Below, one piece after another: positions 1 through 10,736 of a stretch of 64,000 nucleotides of DNA; within the stretch, counting starts at the first letter, position 1, and every line of letters starts with the position of its first letter. Made by a program: the position numbers and the translations under genes. This DNA is from Astrocystis sublimbata (taxonomy: Eukaryota; Ascomycota; Sordariomycetes; Xylariales; Xylariaceae): the NCBI GenBank assembly GCA_022453515.1, contig JAJNNY010000004.1:744001-808000 (forward strand), given 5' to 3'. Under the pieces are notes generated by a model that was given only the letters and a program-made list of their open reading frames with translations, was not told the DNA's origin and searched no databases.

Positions 1-261
1 TACCCCCGTCTCTCAGTTCATATCCACCTCATCCATCTACCGCCTGTCCACCGATATTGATGACGTCTTGTCTTGGTGGTGCTTGACTCTCTCTACCCAT
101 CCTATTCCCCGCGACGACTGGCAGCAAGCCGAGGGCCATCGAAGGCCCCTGACTGGTGAACCACGCTTTTGCGCACTAGCCCAGCGACGAAGTCATAGAC
201 GAACTCGGCGCTGCGACCGATATTGCGACTTGCGACTCGGTCGGGTCGGTGTCGAGCCGCC

Positions 262-1349
262 ATGGCGGACTCGGTTGGTACGGCCCCTCACGTTTCTTTT
301 CACGCCACTCCAGATACCTCGCTGTCATTCCGGTCAGGATGCTTTTGCGACGTATCTTCCATCCCTCTGTCCCCCGCGCCCCGCTCGAAGCTGTACTGTA
401 CTAACAGCTCTGCTCCCTCGCCACAGACCGCGTGTTTGTGCACGCGCTCAGCACTGTTAAGAAGATTCCAAAGACTGGTGCACTACGCCCACCGCCCACA
501 GACCGCTTACGACTCTATGGATTATACAAGCAGGCAATGGAGGGCGATGTCGACGGTGTGATGGAGCGGCCGCGGTCCGGCTCAAATTTGGAAGGCGACG
601 AATTGCAACGCGAGAAGGACAAGTGGGACGCGTGGAACACCCAGAGCGGCCTCAGTCGTACCGAGGCTAAGAGGCGGTACGTCGAGGCCCTCATCGATAC
701 CATGCACCGCTACGCCAACACACCGTAAGTCAACAACCCTCTGCTCGCCACAAATATCGGTCCTCGGGGTAGTGAGCGTGTGGGCTGATTGGATACCAGA
801 GATGCGTCAGAACTAGTCGCCGAGCTCGAGTTCGTGTGGAATCAGATCAAGAATAACAGTCCCTCGTCATCGAATTCATCACCCAAGGGGCACTCCTCAT
901 CCGCTCCCGATTCGCGGCGGTTTCGGCATCCCGTAAGCGGGACCGACGGCCCCATGAAAATACTGAGTCCCATGAGCGAGGATGATAGCGCAGAGCAGAA
1001 GTACCGCGACCAGGAGGAGGATGAAGACGAAGGCGATTTTCCCAAGAAAGGAGACCGTTGGTCGCGCAAAGTGGAACAGGCTCTTGCACGGCTATCGACT
1101 GAAATCGCAGCGTTGCGCGAACAAATAACAACGGGCCGAGAATGGAGGACGAAAAAAGAAAGAACATTTCCAGTCCGGGTTGGATGGGTGCTTATGCTCA
1201 TTGCGAAACATTTTGCCATCGACATGTTCTTACTATCAATCATTCTGATATGGATGCGGAGGCGAAAAGACCGACGGCTCGAAGACCAAGTCCGAGCCAT
1301 ACTGCGCGTAGCACGCGAGTACGTCGGGAAAGTCTTACCCTCAAGATGA
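262..1349 (+). CDS. Membrane-anchored acyl-CoA-binding protein (Atg37/ACBD5 type)
   Basis: Three exons, 262-277, 427-724 and 800-1349, joined by GT-AG introns, give 287 residues. The start is the ATG in gccATGg at 262; the five-codon first exon joins in frame to DRVFVHAL. Residues 1 to about 100 form an acyl-CoA-binding domain, with the ligand-site signature YGLYKQAMEGDV and the later KWDAWN. A Ser-rich then very acidic linker follows, a short predicted coiled coil (about 193-215), and one hydrophobic segment at about 232-257 followed by a basic tail. This layout (N-terminal ACB domain, C-terminal anchor) is that of yeast Atg37 and animal ACBD5, which sit in the peroxisomal membrane with the ACB domain in the cytosol and bind long-chain acyl-CoA; Atg37 acts in pexophagy. 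Peroxisomal location here is inferred from architecture only. ER-anchored ACBPs have a similar shape. Confidence 0.85.
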
Positions 1350-2645
1350 TGGTTGATGGGCTCACCACGCGACAACCAAATTTCCCATTAAGAGGGTTAT
1401 GGAGTCCGGCCCGCGATGACCTATCAACATTCAACACCTAACACCTATACGTCGAGGTCGACTCTCTCAACAAACATCGTGCCAATTATGTCCAGTTGCC
1501 AATATCTTGGCTACGATGTTGCTTCCCATGAGCTGTGAAGAGCCATCATATTTTGGTGTGAACATTGAGCCTGAAATGTGCTTTAGTAAAGGCATACAGT
1601 AAGCCAGGCCCCTCGACTTTGGTCTCTCAGGTCTTGTGCTCCTTGTGTTTCATTGCTCAACATGCACGCAGGCCTCAAATGACCTGGTATCACCTGATCA
1701 CAAGCATGACCTCGTGGCCAAAATGGCTGTGTGTGAACGCAGGCGGAGGAGTACAAGAAGTACCTCCCTTATTTACATGTATTACATGGCCCAGCTCTTG
1801 CTTGGCTTTCCGAGCTTTTCAGGCTGGGGCATTTCGTCTAGGCTACGGTGGTAACCCATCAATTTTGAATAAAGCGAGAGGAAAGAGCAATGCGAATAGT
1901 CACATCATTAGGTATAGCTTGTTTGTTTTGTGAAGTGAGTTTGCTGTATAGTACCATCGTGACCGTGGACCTTTCATTTGGTATCTTTGACCCTTTGCAT
2001 TGCGATAAAAGCTTAGTAGGAAGGAGCGGTGAGGGTGCGTCAATCTAAAACCGTGATACGTTTACAATTGTCAATATACGGATGTGCGCTCGATGTTCAA
2101 ATCTCGTTTCCTGACTGATGTTAAATTCGCCTCCATAGCCCAAAATTTCCATGTACCAATGAAATCCAAAAACCATAAAAAACCCATAAAAAACAGGTGG
2201 TGGCCGGTGAACGAATTCAAGGACCGGCTAAGCATTCAAGGTTCATACCTGTTGCAAGGTCTATGCGCCATAGGGCTGGAGTATGCAACCGCCAGGTGGC
2301 CTGGGGGATAGGCGCCTGTGCTCATTCACTATTATTGCAAGTTATGGAAGATGCACTTCTCAATCTCCTTCACATAATACCTACTGAGCAATAAATATGA
2401 CGCACTGCATGCTTAATCATATTCCTTTACACGAGATTTACATACAAATTTGAAGGCTTCCTATTGCACCCACATCTGCGAATGTTAGAGGAAAAGAAAC
2501 AGTCGTTGCAGAATCCGCTTTCCAAAGGCATTTCATTCCTCCCCTGTGTATTCCTTGGTCCAAACAGCGACTGACAGTCAGACCATAGACATCACTTCCC
2601 AACTGATGGTTTGAGTGTAAATCTTGCCGTCAACAAATCTAGAAA
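1350..2645. other. Intergenic, no gene seen
   Basis: About 1.3 kb between two plus-strand genes. Only short unrecognisable reading frames occur. AATAAA-like polyadenylation signals are visible near 1868 and 2391. The right part should hold the promoter of the next gene. Confidence 0.6.
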
Positions 2646-3476
2646 ATGGCGACTCAGGATGAGCCGAACCAGACGGACCCAGAAGGCATACCGATACTGC
2701 AAAGCATATCTCCGGCAATCTTTGTTCCGACTGATATAGATTTCACCAAGCCATCACCACCCATTTCGGATGATCCGATAACCCGTCTAGAAGTCAAGAT
2801 GGAGGCGCTGGACTGGCACGCTGCCGGAGTGGAGGAGAACATGATAGCGATGTTTATGCGCGAGGCCGAGCGTATGCGCCGCGCCGGAAAGGTCGAACGT
2901 GTGCAGTATGACATTAACCGTCGGCCCATCAAGGAACCGCCGGGAGAGACGGAGATCGACCTTCGTCTGGAGCAGATGATCATGCGCGCGGACGACGAAG
3001 CTGTACTAAAGATACTGAAAGAAGGGCCACTCCGGCCTCCCGAAGACGCTGGGCAGGGCAGCCGACCACATCATAAGCCTCAGTCGCCTGCAGTACCACA
3101 AACCTGGCGAGACCAGCGGGGCCCCGAACACGTGGATATGGCTTATATACGAAGCCAGAGAATGTTCAAGACGGAGGTGGACGAGTTGCGGCAGACGCCA
3201 CGCTCTGTCGCACTGACCCACGTGCTCAACCTGGTCAAATGGGGGTGGGACGAGCAGCTGGAGGGCCACAGAGGCGCCGTAAGGAGAGAGAAAGAGGAGT
3301 GCAGAGCAAAGCTTGAGTACCAGCTGAGGGGGATCGCATTTCCGACTGCTTCTACTGAAACGTTTGGGCTGCCCGTGCCGGCACCTGCGCAAGCCATCTC
3401 CCTGCCAATAGCTCAGATGTCGCTGATTGATGTGGAAATGCTGGATTGTGACGACGCGATGGAATTGGATGAATGA
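2646..3476 (+). CDS. Hypothetical protein, 276 residues, unrecognised
   Basis: One uninterrupted frame of 276 codons starting at aaaATGGc, a good fungal start context. I do not recognise the family. What can be seen: a Pro-rich N-terminus; a charged, probably helical middle (about 50-125) rich in Met, Arg and Glu; a Pro/Gly/His-rich linker (about 130-165); a second helical, Arg/Glu-rich region (about 170-230); and a strongly acidic C-terminus ending MELDE. No signal peptide, membrane segment or Cys pattern is evident, so it is probably cytosolic or nuclear. Codon usage is GC-rich at third positions like its neighbours, which argues for a real gene. It stands alone between the acyl-CoA-binding protein and the convergent KPWE gene. 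Confidence 0.6.
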   Translation: MATQDEPNQTDPEGIPILQSISPAIFVPTDIDFTKPSPPISDDPITRLEVKMEALDWHAAGVEENMIAMFMREAERMRRAGKVERVQYDINRRPIKEPPGETEIDLRLEQMIMRADDEAVLKILKEGPLRPPEDAGQGSRPHHKPQSPAVPQTWRDQRGPEHVDMAYIRSQRMFKTEVDELRQTPRSVALTHVLNLVKWGWDEQLEGHRGAVRREKEECRAKLEYQLRGIAFPTASTETFGLPVPAPAQAISLPIAQMSLIDVEMLDCDDAMELDE

Positions 3477-3746
3477 TATGTCTGGGTTGTGGTTGATGAT
3501 TTACGGACTAAGATGATGGCCACAACATAGTACCTACCGACCATTGAGTACTACCTGGTCAAAGAATCACGTCCCCACGATGTCCAATGAAAGAGAGGGT
3601 TTATATAGTGTGTCTGTCTGTCTGTAACCAATTGTGCTACGAGTCAAATATCCTTTTCAATAAATCAAAAACCTGTCTCACTGGTACTCATATTTCCCCC
3701 ATCCCCCTGCGCCTCTTGTGCTTTACTTGTAAACGTAGCCGTATGG

Positions 3747-4673
3747 TTATACTGACTGCGAGACCGTAGAAGCGGCAGAAGGCGCAATTGAGCTCCGTTC
3801 CGTAGTTTCGGCATTTGCACTATTCCTCTCCCACGGCTTCAACGGCGCCTCTCTGGTCCCACGAGTCGAGATGGAAGGGTCATCAATGACCGTATCGGGG
3901 ATCTGGCGAATGCCCGGGATTTCCTCGCCCGTCTCTAAGAATCTGACAATCTCCTCGAACTTCTTCGGGTACGGTACAGCCGCCCCTTCAGCAGGAGATG
4001 GCGTTGCGTTCTTCGGCACGAAGAGCTCAGCCTTAGGGGCCGCACGCTGCCAGCTGGGGATCGAAGCGTCTACAGGAGGCTCAGCGATGGCGTGATTTGG
4101 CGGGTACCCGAGCTCGGCATGAAGGATCGCGAGCCTTCGCTGCTCGGGCGGTACCTGATCGCTAGTTTAGTAAACGTGTACGACTCGGAAGGAGCATGTG
4201 AGTGCATGTATGTATACGAGACTGAAGGTATGGGGGGGGTGAGCGACGAGGGCGGAGGGGCTGCGCATTACATTTCCTGCTACCTCTTGCTCTAAGCTCT
4301 GGTTGGAAAAGAGACGGGGCTTGAGATTTCCTGTGGATGAAAGCCACTGCTTATATGCGTCCCTGTCTATCTTGATCTTTACCCGTTCCTCGAATCTATC
4401 GATGCGCATCTGCAAAGCAACCTCGGCTAGAGTCGTACTCTGTGGCTCGACAGTATATAATGTGTTCGTTAATGACCGCTTTCAGTCACAATATATAAGT
4501 CAGTGCCACGGAACATCTACCTTGATGGGTATTTGTAGATTTGGCCCACTCACGATGAACAGCTGGTCGGCCTGCCAGGGATAGGTGTCGAATGCCTTGA
4601 ATGCAACTTCGGGCTTCTCGGCCGCACGGCGCTGGATGTCGGCAACCCGTTGCGAGGCTTCCGGCGCTGCCAT
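3747..4673 (-). CDS. KPWE-motif protein (Pex39 / Pex14-like KPWE domain)
   Basis: Exons on the minus strand: 4673-4554, 4439-4284 and 4154-3747; 227 residues. All junctions keep frame: QLFI joins STTLAEVALQMRIDRFEERV, and SLEQE joins VPPEQRRLAI. The N-terminus has a conserved-looking block around FDTYPWQADQLF. The C-terminal part carries YPKKFEEIVRFLETGEEIPG, then IRQIPDTV, a short linker and KPWE at about 198-201. That order (F-x-E-I-V, G-x-x-I-P-G-I, P-x-T-V, K-P-W-E) defines the Pex14-like KPWE domain and is shared with the peroxin Pex39, reported to assist Pex7-dependent PTS2 import. A peroxisomal import role is therefore likely, but the long N-terminal part shows this is not a minimal Pex39. 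It is divergently transcribed from the Ptc5-type gene. Confidence 0.8.
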
Positions 4674-5348
4674 ATTGACTGTGGTATTGATACGACGGTC
4701 TCAACTATACGTTGAGTTGAATGCGGGTTGGTGATATACAAGCTCTCCCACGAGTGGTTGTGCAATAGAGTTGAAAATAACCAACAAATGAATCCCGCGG
4801 GTTAGACTGACAACAACCAAGTCGTTGGAAATATCAGGTATGAATAAATACTGTGTTAAATGTATGAGAACTTCTAATGTTCTCTTTTTCATGGGGTTGA
4901 CATTGGCGTTTGAAGATTATTTCCTCTCGTTTACCAAAACAATAGATTCAAAGTTGAGCAATGGTCTAACATCAGGATTGATTGCTGAATCGTATCATCT
5001 TCGAAGGTTGCCTCTAAATCATTATTTGATGATTACTTAGTTGAATCATGAGTTGACCCCACCCCCGCCATCACTAACCTGCACATCTCCACCACCTGCA
5101 ACCTTGAAAATGCCCAGGTATGTTTAGCGGTCAACAGCCTGTAACCTGCCCTGGGCAGACCCAGCCTGCCCCAGACTGCTCGCTCGACTGAGACGGTCAA
5201 ACTCCACTCCCCGTTTCTCATCCACGGGCACGATCCATCCATCCATCCCACATCCTTGTCTTGCTTTTCCACTTCCTTTCTTTCCTTTTAAAAACACCAC
5301 GTGCGACGCTTGCTCGACATTGGCAAGCGTACACCCATCGTCCTCCCA
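4674..5348. promoter_or_regulatory. Divergent promoter region, KPWE gene / Ptc5-type gene
   Basis: 675 bp separates two divergent start codons. It contains a CACGTG E-box at 5298-5303, about 46 nt before the Ptc5-type ATG, in a C/T-rich leader, and a short CATC repeat near 5235-5250. No other gene is seen. Confidence 0.5.
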
Positions 5349-7234
5349 ATGCGTCGCGCCGTCGTCAGATCCCTCCGGACGACCTGTCGAATTCCCGTCC
5401 GAACCCTGCCTCGTGCTGGCCGCCCTCGACACATCGTCTCCTCGCAGCACCCCAACCTCACCCTGACCCGCTCGTCCTCCACCCGACCTAAGTATGCGCT
5501 AGACGAGCCGCTTCGATCCTCCATGTATATCCGCCGCGTCTCTGTCGCCCTCGTGTCCAGCCTCGTCGGCTACGGCGCCTGGTACACATACAAGGGCAAC
5601 AACACCTTAGATTATCCCTTCGGCGCGAGGTCACTGACCAACACACCAACCCAACTCACCGGCGACGCCGGCCTTACTCGCAACGTGCTCGTCGTCGGCG
5701 CTGACGAGCTACACACCGGCACCTTCGTGGGCGAGGGTCCCATCTCCAAGAACGCCGACGGAAGTGGTAGAAACGTCCTGGAGATGCTCACGCCAGACCA
5801 GGCGACGGAGAAGCTACGCCAGCATGAGACCTCTTTCCTAGTCAATAGGGGGGAGGGCGTCTTGCGATATGACATTGTCCAGCTAGCGAGTAACAACCCG
5901 ATCGAGGATGACCATGCCGAGAAGATTGTCGAGGTGTCGTCATCATCACCGGACAAACCGAACAACGAATGGATGTTCTGGGGTGTTTTTGATGGCCATG
6001 CGTATGTCCCACGATTTTCCTCCTTTAAATTAACAATAAAGCTTACGACTTACTTAGCGGGTGGACCACATCTGCAAAGCTACGGCAGACTTTGATCAAT
6101 TATGTCGGTCGAGAGCTAAACACAACATACAAAGCTGCCGAGACCCTGGGCACGGCGCCATCACCCGAGGCTATTGACGCTGCCATGAAAGCTGGCTTCA
6201 CTCGCCTCGACAACGATATAGTGCACGGAAGTGTCGACAAAGTATTCAAGTCAGATTCCAAAAGAGCCGCCGCCGAACTGCTTGGTCCAGCTTTGTCAGG
6301 ATCGTGTGCCTTGCTCTCATTCTACGATAGCAGCTCCAAGACACTACGAGTAGCCTGCACAGGCGATTCGCGAGCTGTGCTTGGTCGCCGGAGCAGCGGC
6401 GGCAAATGGTCCGCCACGGCCCTCTCTGAGGACCAAACCGGCAGCAACCCTAACGAGGCAGCCCGTATGCGCAAGGCACACCCCGGAGAGAGCCGTGTCG
6501 TTCACAATGGTCGCGTGCTCGGCGGCCTCGAGCCCACTCGAGCGTTTGGTGATGCGAGTTACAAGTGGAGCAGGGACATCTCCGAGCGACTTCGTGCATC
6601 GTTCTTTGCCAGAAGTGCCTCGCCGTACCTGAAGACCCCTCCCTACGTCACAGCCGAGCCTGTTGTAACAACAACCAAGATTTCACCCGAGAAGGGCGAT
6701 TTCTTGGTCATGGCTACTGATGGACTCTGGGAAATGCTAACAAATGAGGAAGTCGTTGGACTTGTTGGTAAATGGATCGAGACCCAAGCTACGGAACAGT
6801 CACCCTCCCAGTTGAAGTCCGCATGGTCCAAGATGTTCGGTGGTTCCACTGAAAGCCTACCTGTTGATCCAGTGCAGCAAGGAGGACCTGACGGCCAGAA
6901 AACGCCTGTCCGTCTAGCACAATGGGGCATCTCGCCTGATGAGAAAGAACGATTCGTTGTTAAAGATAAGAATGTAGCAACACATCTCATCCGCAACGCC
7001 CTGGGGGGCAAGAACGAAGAGCAAGTCTGTGCTTTGTTAACCTTGGTTTCGCCATTTTCTAGACGTTACAGGTAAGCAATATTACTGTCCCGTGCCCTCA
7101 CTGGTCTAACACTCTGCAGGGACGATTTGACAGTGCAAGTCATCTTCTTCGGGAATGGGGAGAAGAAGGGCGAAGTTCTGGTTAACCAAGAAGCTTCAAA
7201 CACCGTACGATCAAACATACAACCTAAGCTATAG
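5349..7234 (+). CDS. ptc5: Mitochondrial PP2C-type protein phosphatase (Ptc5/PDP type)
   Basis: Exons 5349-6001, 6058-7071 and 7120-7234; 593 residues. The first in-frame ATG is at 5349. The N-terminus is Arg/Ser-rich without acidic residues (about 1-45), as in a mitochondrial presequence, followed by one membrane segment (about 63-80). The PP2C domain then shows the metal-binding FDGHAGW, which spans the first intron, then ACTGDSRAVLG, LGGLEPTRAFGD, MATDGLWEML and, after the last intron, RDDLTVQVI with the late Asp pair. Length, presequence plus anchor, and the DGHAG variant match yeast Ptc5, the Mg/Mn-dependent phosphatase that dephosphorylates and activates pyruvate dehydrogenase in the mitochondrial intermembrane space or matrix. 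All key acidic residues appear intact. The exact substrate is inferred from the family. Confidence 0.88.
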
Positions 7235-8059
7235 GTCTTGTTGGAGGGGCTATCTCACTTTAGTAGATGTCCACATTTGTGTTTTTAGTTACGGCTTGTA
7301 TCATATAGAACTAGCTGAGCGCGGCGTTCCTGGAAACAAGGGATCGGATTACAAGCCTTAAAAGAAGCTGGGGCTCAGTCTGACACAAATGCATAGTACA
7401 TGTTCTTCAACGGAGCATAGCTTGACAAGCACAACGAAGTGATGTTTCTGATATGTGACTGGGAATCTCTTCGTGTGCAACAAGCCACTGCCCAATCATC
7501 GGATAGGGAGTCTTAAGGCGCCATGGCTCTAAGTGCGGGCTTCCCCGCTGTAGAGTGTGGAGTGCATTCTCTCCGCAGACCATCACGCGCCAATACCCCA
7601 ACCTTATGTCCTGTCAATGCAACATCGTCTCCTCATTTACCCAAGTCCGAAGTTGAAGGCTACCATGCGCTTCCCCCAATCTATGCCGATTGGTGCGCAT
7701 CGAGAAGTATTGTCGCTGAGCGGAACTCTCTGTATTGGCTTGCCTTACAAAACGGAGGCGGTGTATACCAAGTTTGCTCTTTGGCGTCAATAAAACGTAT
7801 GATTTAACGACGAGGTATTTTCAAGCACCGGGGATGCTACCTGGTATGCTTGAACAAGAAGTGCCCCTTGGAATTGGAAAATCGTTTCCTGCCTGCCAAG
7901 TGACGTCGTACGGAGCCTTTGTCTTCAATGTTGTCATGTAAGTGGATAGGATAGGTACGCAGACGGAATACATTAAGTAAACACTTCCTTGCGATTGGAG
8001 TCTCTAATCGAGTGTCGCACTACGTTGTGTCACACTCATTTCATTCGTCACACGTAAAG
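7235..8059. other. Intergenic, promoter side of GH5 gene
   Basis: 825 bp with only short unsupported frames. It must hold the 3' end of the phosphatase gene and the promoter of the secreted GH5 gene. I see no repeat or RNA gene. Confidence 0.5.
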
Positions 8060-9739
8060 ATGAGACTTTCTGTACTCCTCGGGGGCCTGGCCTGCGCATC
8101 GGCCACATCGCTGCAATACGTCCAGCAGAGGGTCGTTGAGTCTGAACAGACTGGAGTGGCTGGACAGGAGTGGCCATACGCACCATTCAGTACCAAGGGG
8201 CGGGATATAGTGAACAGTCGCGGTGATGTTGTCACTTGGGCTGGTGTCAATTGGCCCATGAGCGGTAAGCATACTTGACTACTATGAGCGCAATCTTGAC
8301 AAATAGGGAGTTTAAAGATGGGAGCTGAGTAGTGGACGTGTAGGTGAGACCATGATACCCGAGGGCTTGGAGTGGAAATCTGCCGCCGACATCCTTGACG
8401 ATGTGGCTGGTGTGGGATTCAACTTTATCCGCATGTAAGACCGCACATGTCTTTTACATGAGAATGAAGTTATATATATTTGTATACTTACCTAAGTTCC
8501 CCCCCCCCCCCCCCCCAACTATAGGGGCTACGCCATCCAGATGATCGATGAAATCTACGACAACTCAGGACAAGACATTCCCATAATCGACGCACTAACA
8601 GCAGCCCTGGGCTCACAAAACGGAACAAAGGTCGCAAAAGCCATCATAGCCAAGAACCCGTCCTGGACTCTGCAAACGACACGATTCGAGATCTGGTCCG
8701 CCATCGCGCAGACAGCGCTGGAGAAGGGGCTCTTCATCCACCCAGACGTGCACGTGAGCAAGGCGCAATGGTGCTGCTCGCACGCGGACGGGAACGCGTG
8801 GTTCGAGGACGTCGCGTTCCCCGTGGCGAGCTGGCTGCGCGGCCTCGCGTACGTGGCGACGTGGGCGAAGAAGCATCCCAACGTCGTCTCCATGTCGCTG
8901 CGCAACGAGCTGCGCGAGAGCTGGAACCGCACCGACCTGTACTATAACTGGGAGACGCTGGCGGGGAACATGACGGCCGGGACGGATGCGATCCATAAAG
9001 CGAATGGCGACTTGCTTGTTACCTGGAGCGGGATGCAGTATGATCAGGACCTCTCGGCGCTTACGACGGGGAAGAACATCCTGACGGCACCGGTACGTTA
9101 TTTTGGGAGTTGTTGTTTTTTGATTCGTGGACATCCATCTTGAGAGCATCCATACCTGCAACAATGAACGAGGGGAGAGCACGCCTCAAATTGACTCAAC
9201 TCGCGTAGTGCTACAAATGCACCGCCATCCGCGACGCCCACCGCCGCGAGCCCATCATATTCGATCTCGCCGCGCACCCGTGGTCCAACAAGGTCGTCTG
9301 GGAGCTGCATCTCTACTCAGGCAGCGAGGACCTCGACACGGGCACCTGCGACATCATCGAGGCGGGGCTGTACCGCAACGGCTTCAACGCGCTCGGAATC
9401 GAGCCCAACGCCGCGGGCTGCGGGCTCCTTGGCGGAGGGTATTGCCAGCCGGCGAAGCAGCTGACGCCCGTGATATTCTCCGAGTTCGGCCACGCGCAGG
9501 ACGGCAGCTTGTACGACGACCTCCTGCAGAACTGCATCCGGAACTTCACGACGCGCCACGGCGTCAGCTGGATGATGTGGTCGCTGGCGGGAGGCTACCG
9601 CATCCGAGAGGGCACCCAGGGGCTCGTGGATACGTGGGGATTGACGACGTTGGACTGGAGCGGGTGGAACGATCCTGAGACGATTGAAGGGTATTGGAAG
9701 CCTTGGGTGCGTGACATGAATGTGACTCGTAAAGAATGA
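8060..9739 (+). CDS. Secreted glycoside hydrolase family 5 (cellulase-like)
   Basis: Exons 8060-8264, 8344-8434, 8525-9092 and 9209-9739; 464 residues. Residues 1 to about 16 are a signal peptide (MRLSVLLGGLACASA). The (beta/alpha)8 GH5 signatures run in order: TWAGVNWPMSGE, GVGFNFIRMGYA, GLFIHPDVHVSK, then the proposed acid/base Glu227 in MSLRNELRE and the proposed nucleophile Glu380 in VIFSEFGHA. Four introns-joined segments read through without stop. A retaining endo-glycosidase on beta-glucan or mannan is expected; the subfamily cannot be told by eye and no CBM1 is present. Several N-x-S/T sites fit secretion. Intron 2 contains a run of 18 C just before its acceptor. The gene is compatible with plant-biomass degradation, as are the AA9 and esterase genes further along. 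Confidence 0.85.
8499..8516 (+). repeat. C18 homopolymer in GH5 intron 2
   Basis: Eighteen consecutive C residues followed by aactatag, which is the 3' end of intron 2 (8435-8524). The run replaces the usual mixed polypyrimidine tract and is a likely length-variable site. Confidence 0.9.
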
Positions 9740-10128
9740 GATAAACTATATATACTTGTAGATATATATATATTTGATATAGTGTGTGATACAGCGAAAA
9801 GACATACATATATATAAGTTCCCACATCTTAGCCGAGCATCCAACAACGACGATTTATCAGTTTTGGACGCAGCAGGCTTTCTCTTCCACAAGGTACATC
9901 AATTTACATCAAAACTCAACAAGTGACACCCGACTCGGTCGAGAGCGGGAGCCGGCGCTTCAAAACTGATGTCTCACATAGCGAACACCTCGAGGGTCCC
10001 CGACATGTCGCCTTTGCTCTCATATCTAAACCCAAAATCAAACGCCGATCGCCAATACCAATGCAGTCAAAGTCGTTTACGTAGGGCCGCCCTGTCCCAT
10101 TTTACTAGCTCCCATCGTACGGCCGTGC
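9740..10128. other. Convergent intergenic stretch
   Basis: 389 bp between the ends of two convergent genes. An AT-dinucleotide-rich segment occurs at about 9747-9780. No gene seen. Confidence 0.5.
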
Positions 10129-10736
10129 TCACAGCCGGATGTTCAGATCCATGCATTCGATGCGCCATTCTCTCTTACCGAGCAGACTCCTGAGCCACTC
10201 AACGCCCAGCCCGGTCCACTCGGTGCGCTTGCGCGCGATCTCGTCGGCGGCGATGCCGGCCAACGCGCTAGCCGTCGTGTTCAGCGTCTCGATGGTGGCG
10301 TTGTTGAAGATCTCGAAGCCGGCGGACTCGGCGGCGGCATTGGCGGCGGTTGTGGTGATGGTGGCGTTGGCGGGGTAGTAGGACTCTATCCACGACTCGA
10401 AGGCGGCCGAGGTGATGCGCGGCGCAAACCAGTTGCTGCTGAACTCGAAGAAGCAGCGGTCGGACCAGTAGCACGAGGTGACGAAGAGGATCAGGAGCAG
10501 GATCGAGCAGTAGACGCACGGCCGGTTGAGGAAGTAGGTGCACACGAAGAAGAGGAATATGAAGGCGGGCGAGGCGTTCGCCGGGATGAAGAGGAGCGGG
10601 ATCCAGCTGTAATTTGTTCGGACGGCCGGCCCTCGTGGTCAGCGTGACGATCTCGGCGGGAGAGAAAAGGGGGGGGTGCGCGCGCAGGGTGGCGGTGTAT
10701 TGTATGTGTGTGTGCTTACCTCCGTAGACAAAACAT
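10129..10736 (-). CDS. Small predicted membrane protein, 164 residues
   Basis: Exons 10736-10720 and 10606-10129 on the minus strand, joined by a 113-nt intron. The start sits in gccaccATG, an ideal context, and the six-codon first exon (MFCLRS, split in the last codon) joins in frame to WIPLLFIPANASPAF. Two hydrophobic segments (about 7-29 and 35-52) with Cys residues between and after them (CTYFLNRPCVYC, TSCYWSDRC) are followed by an about 110-residue soluble tail with several N-x-S/T sites. I recognise no enzymatic family; proteins of this shape occur as unnamed conserved fungal membrane proteins. The clean splice sites and coherent membrane pattern support a real gene. Function unknown. 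Confidence 0.6.

Noticed and set aside
8613..9182. 189-codon antisense frame over the GH5 gene
   Set aside because: Mirror of GC-rich coding sequence; the plus strand carries clear GH5 motifs.
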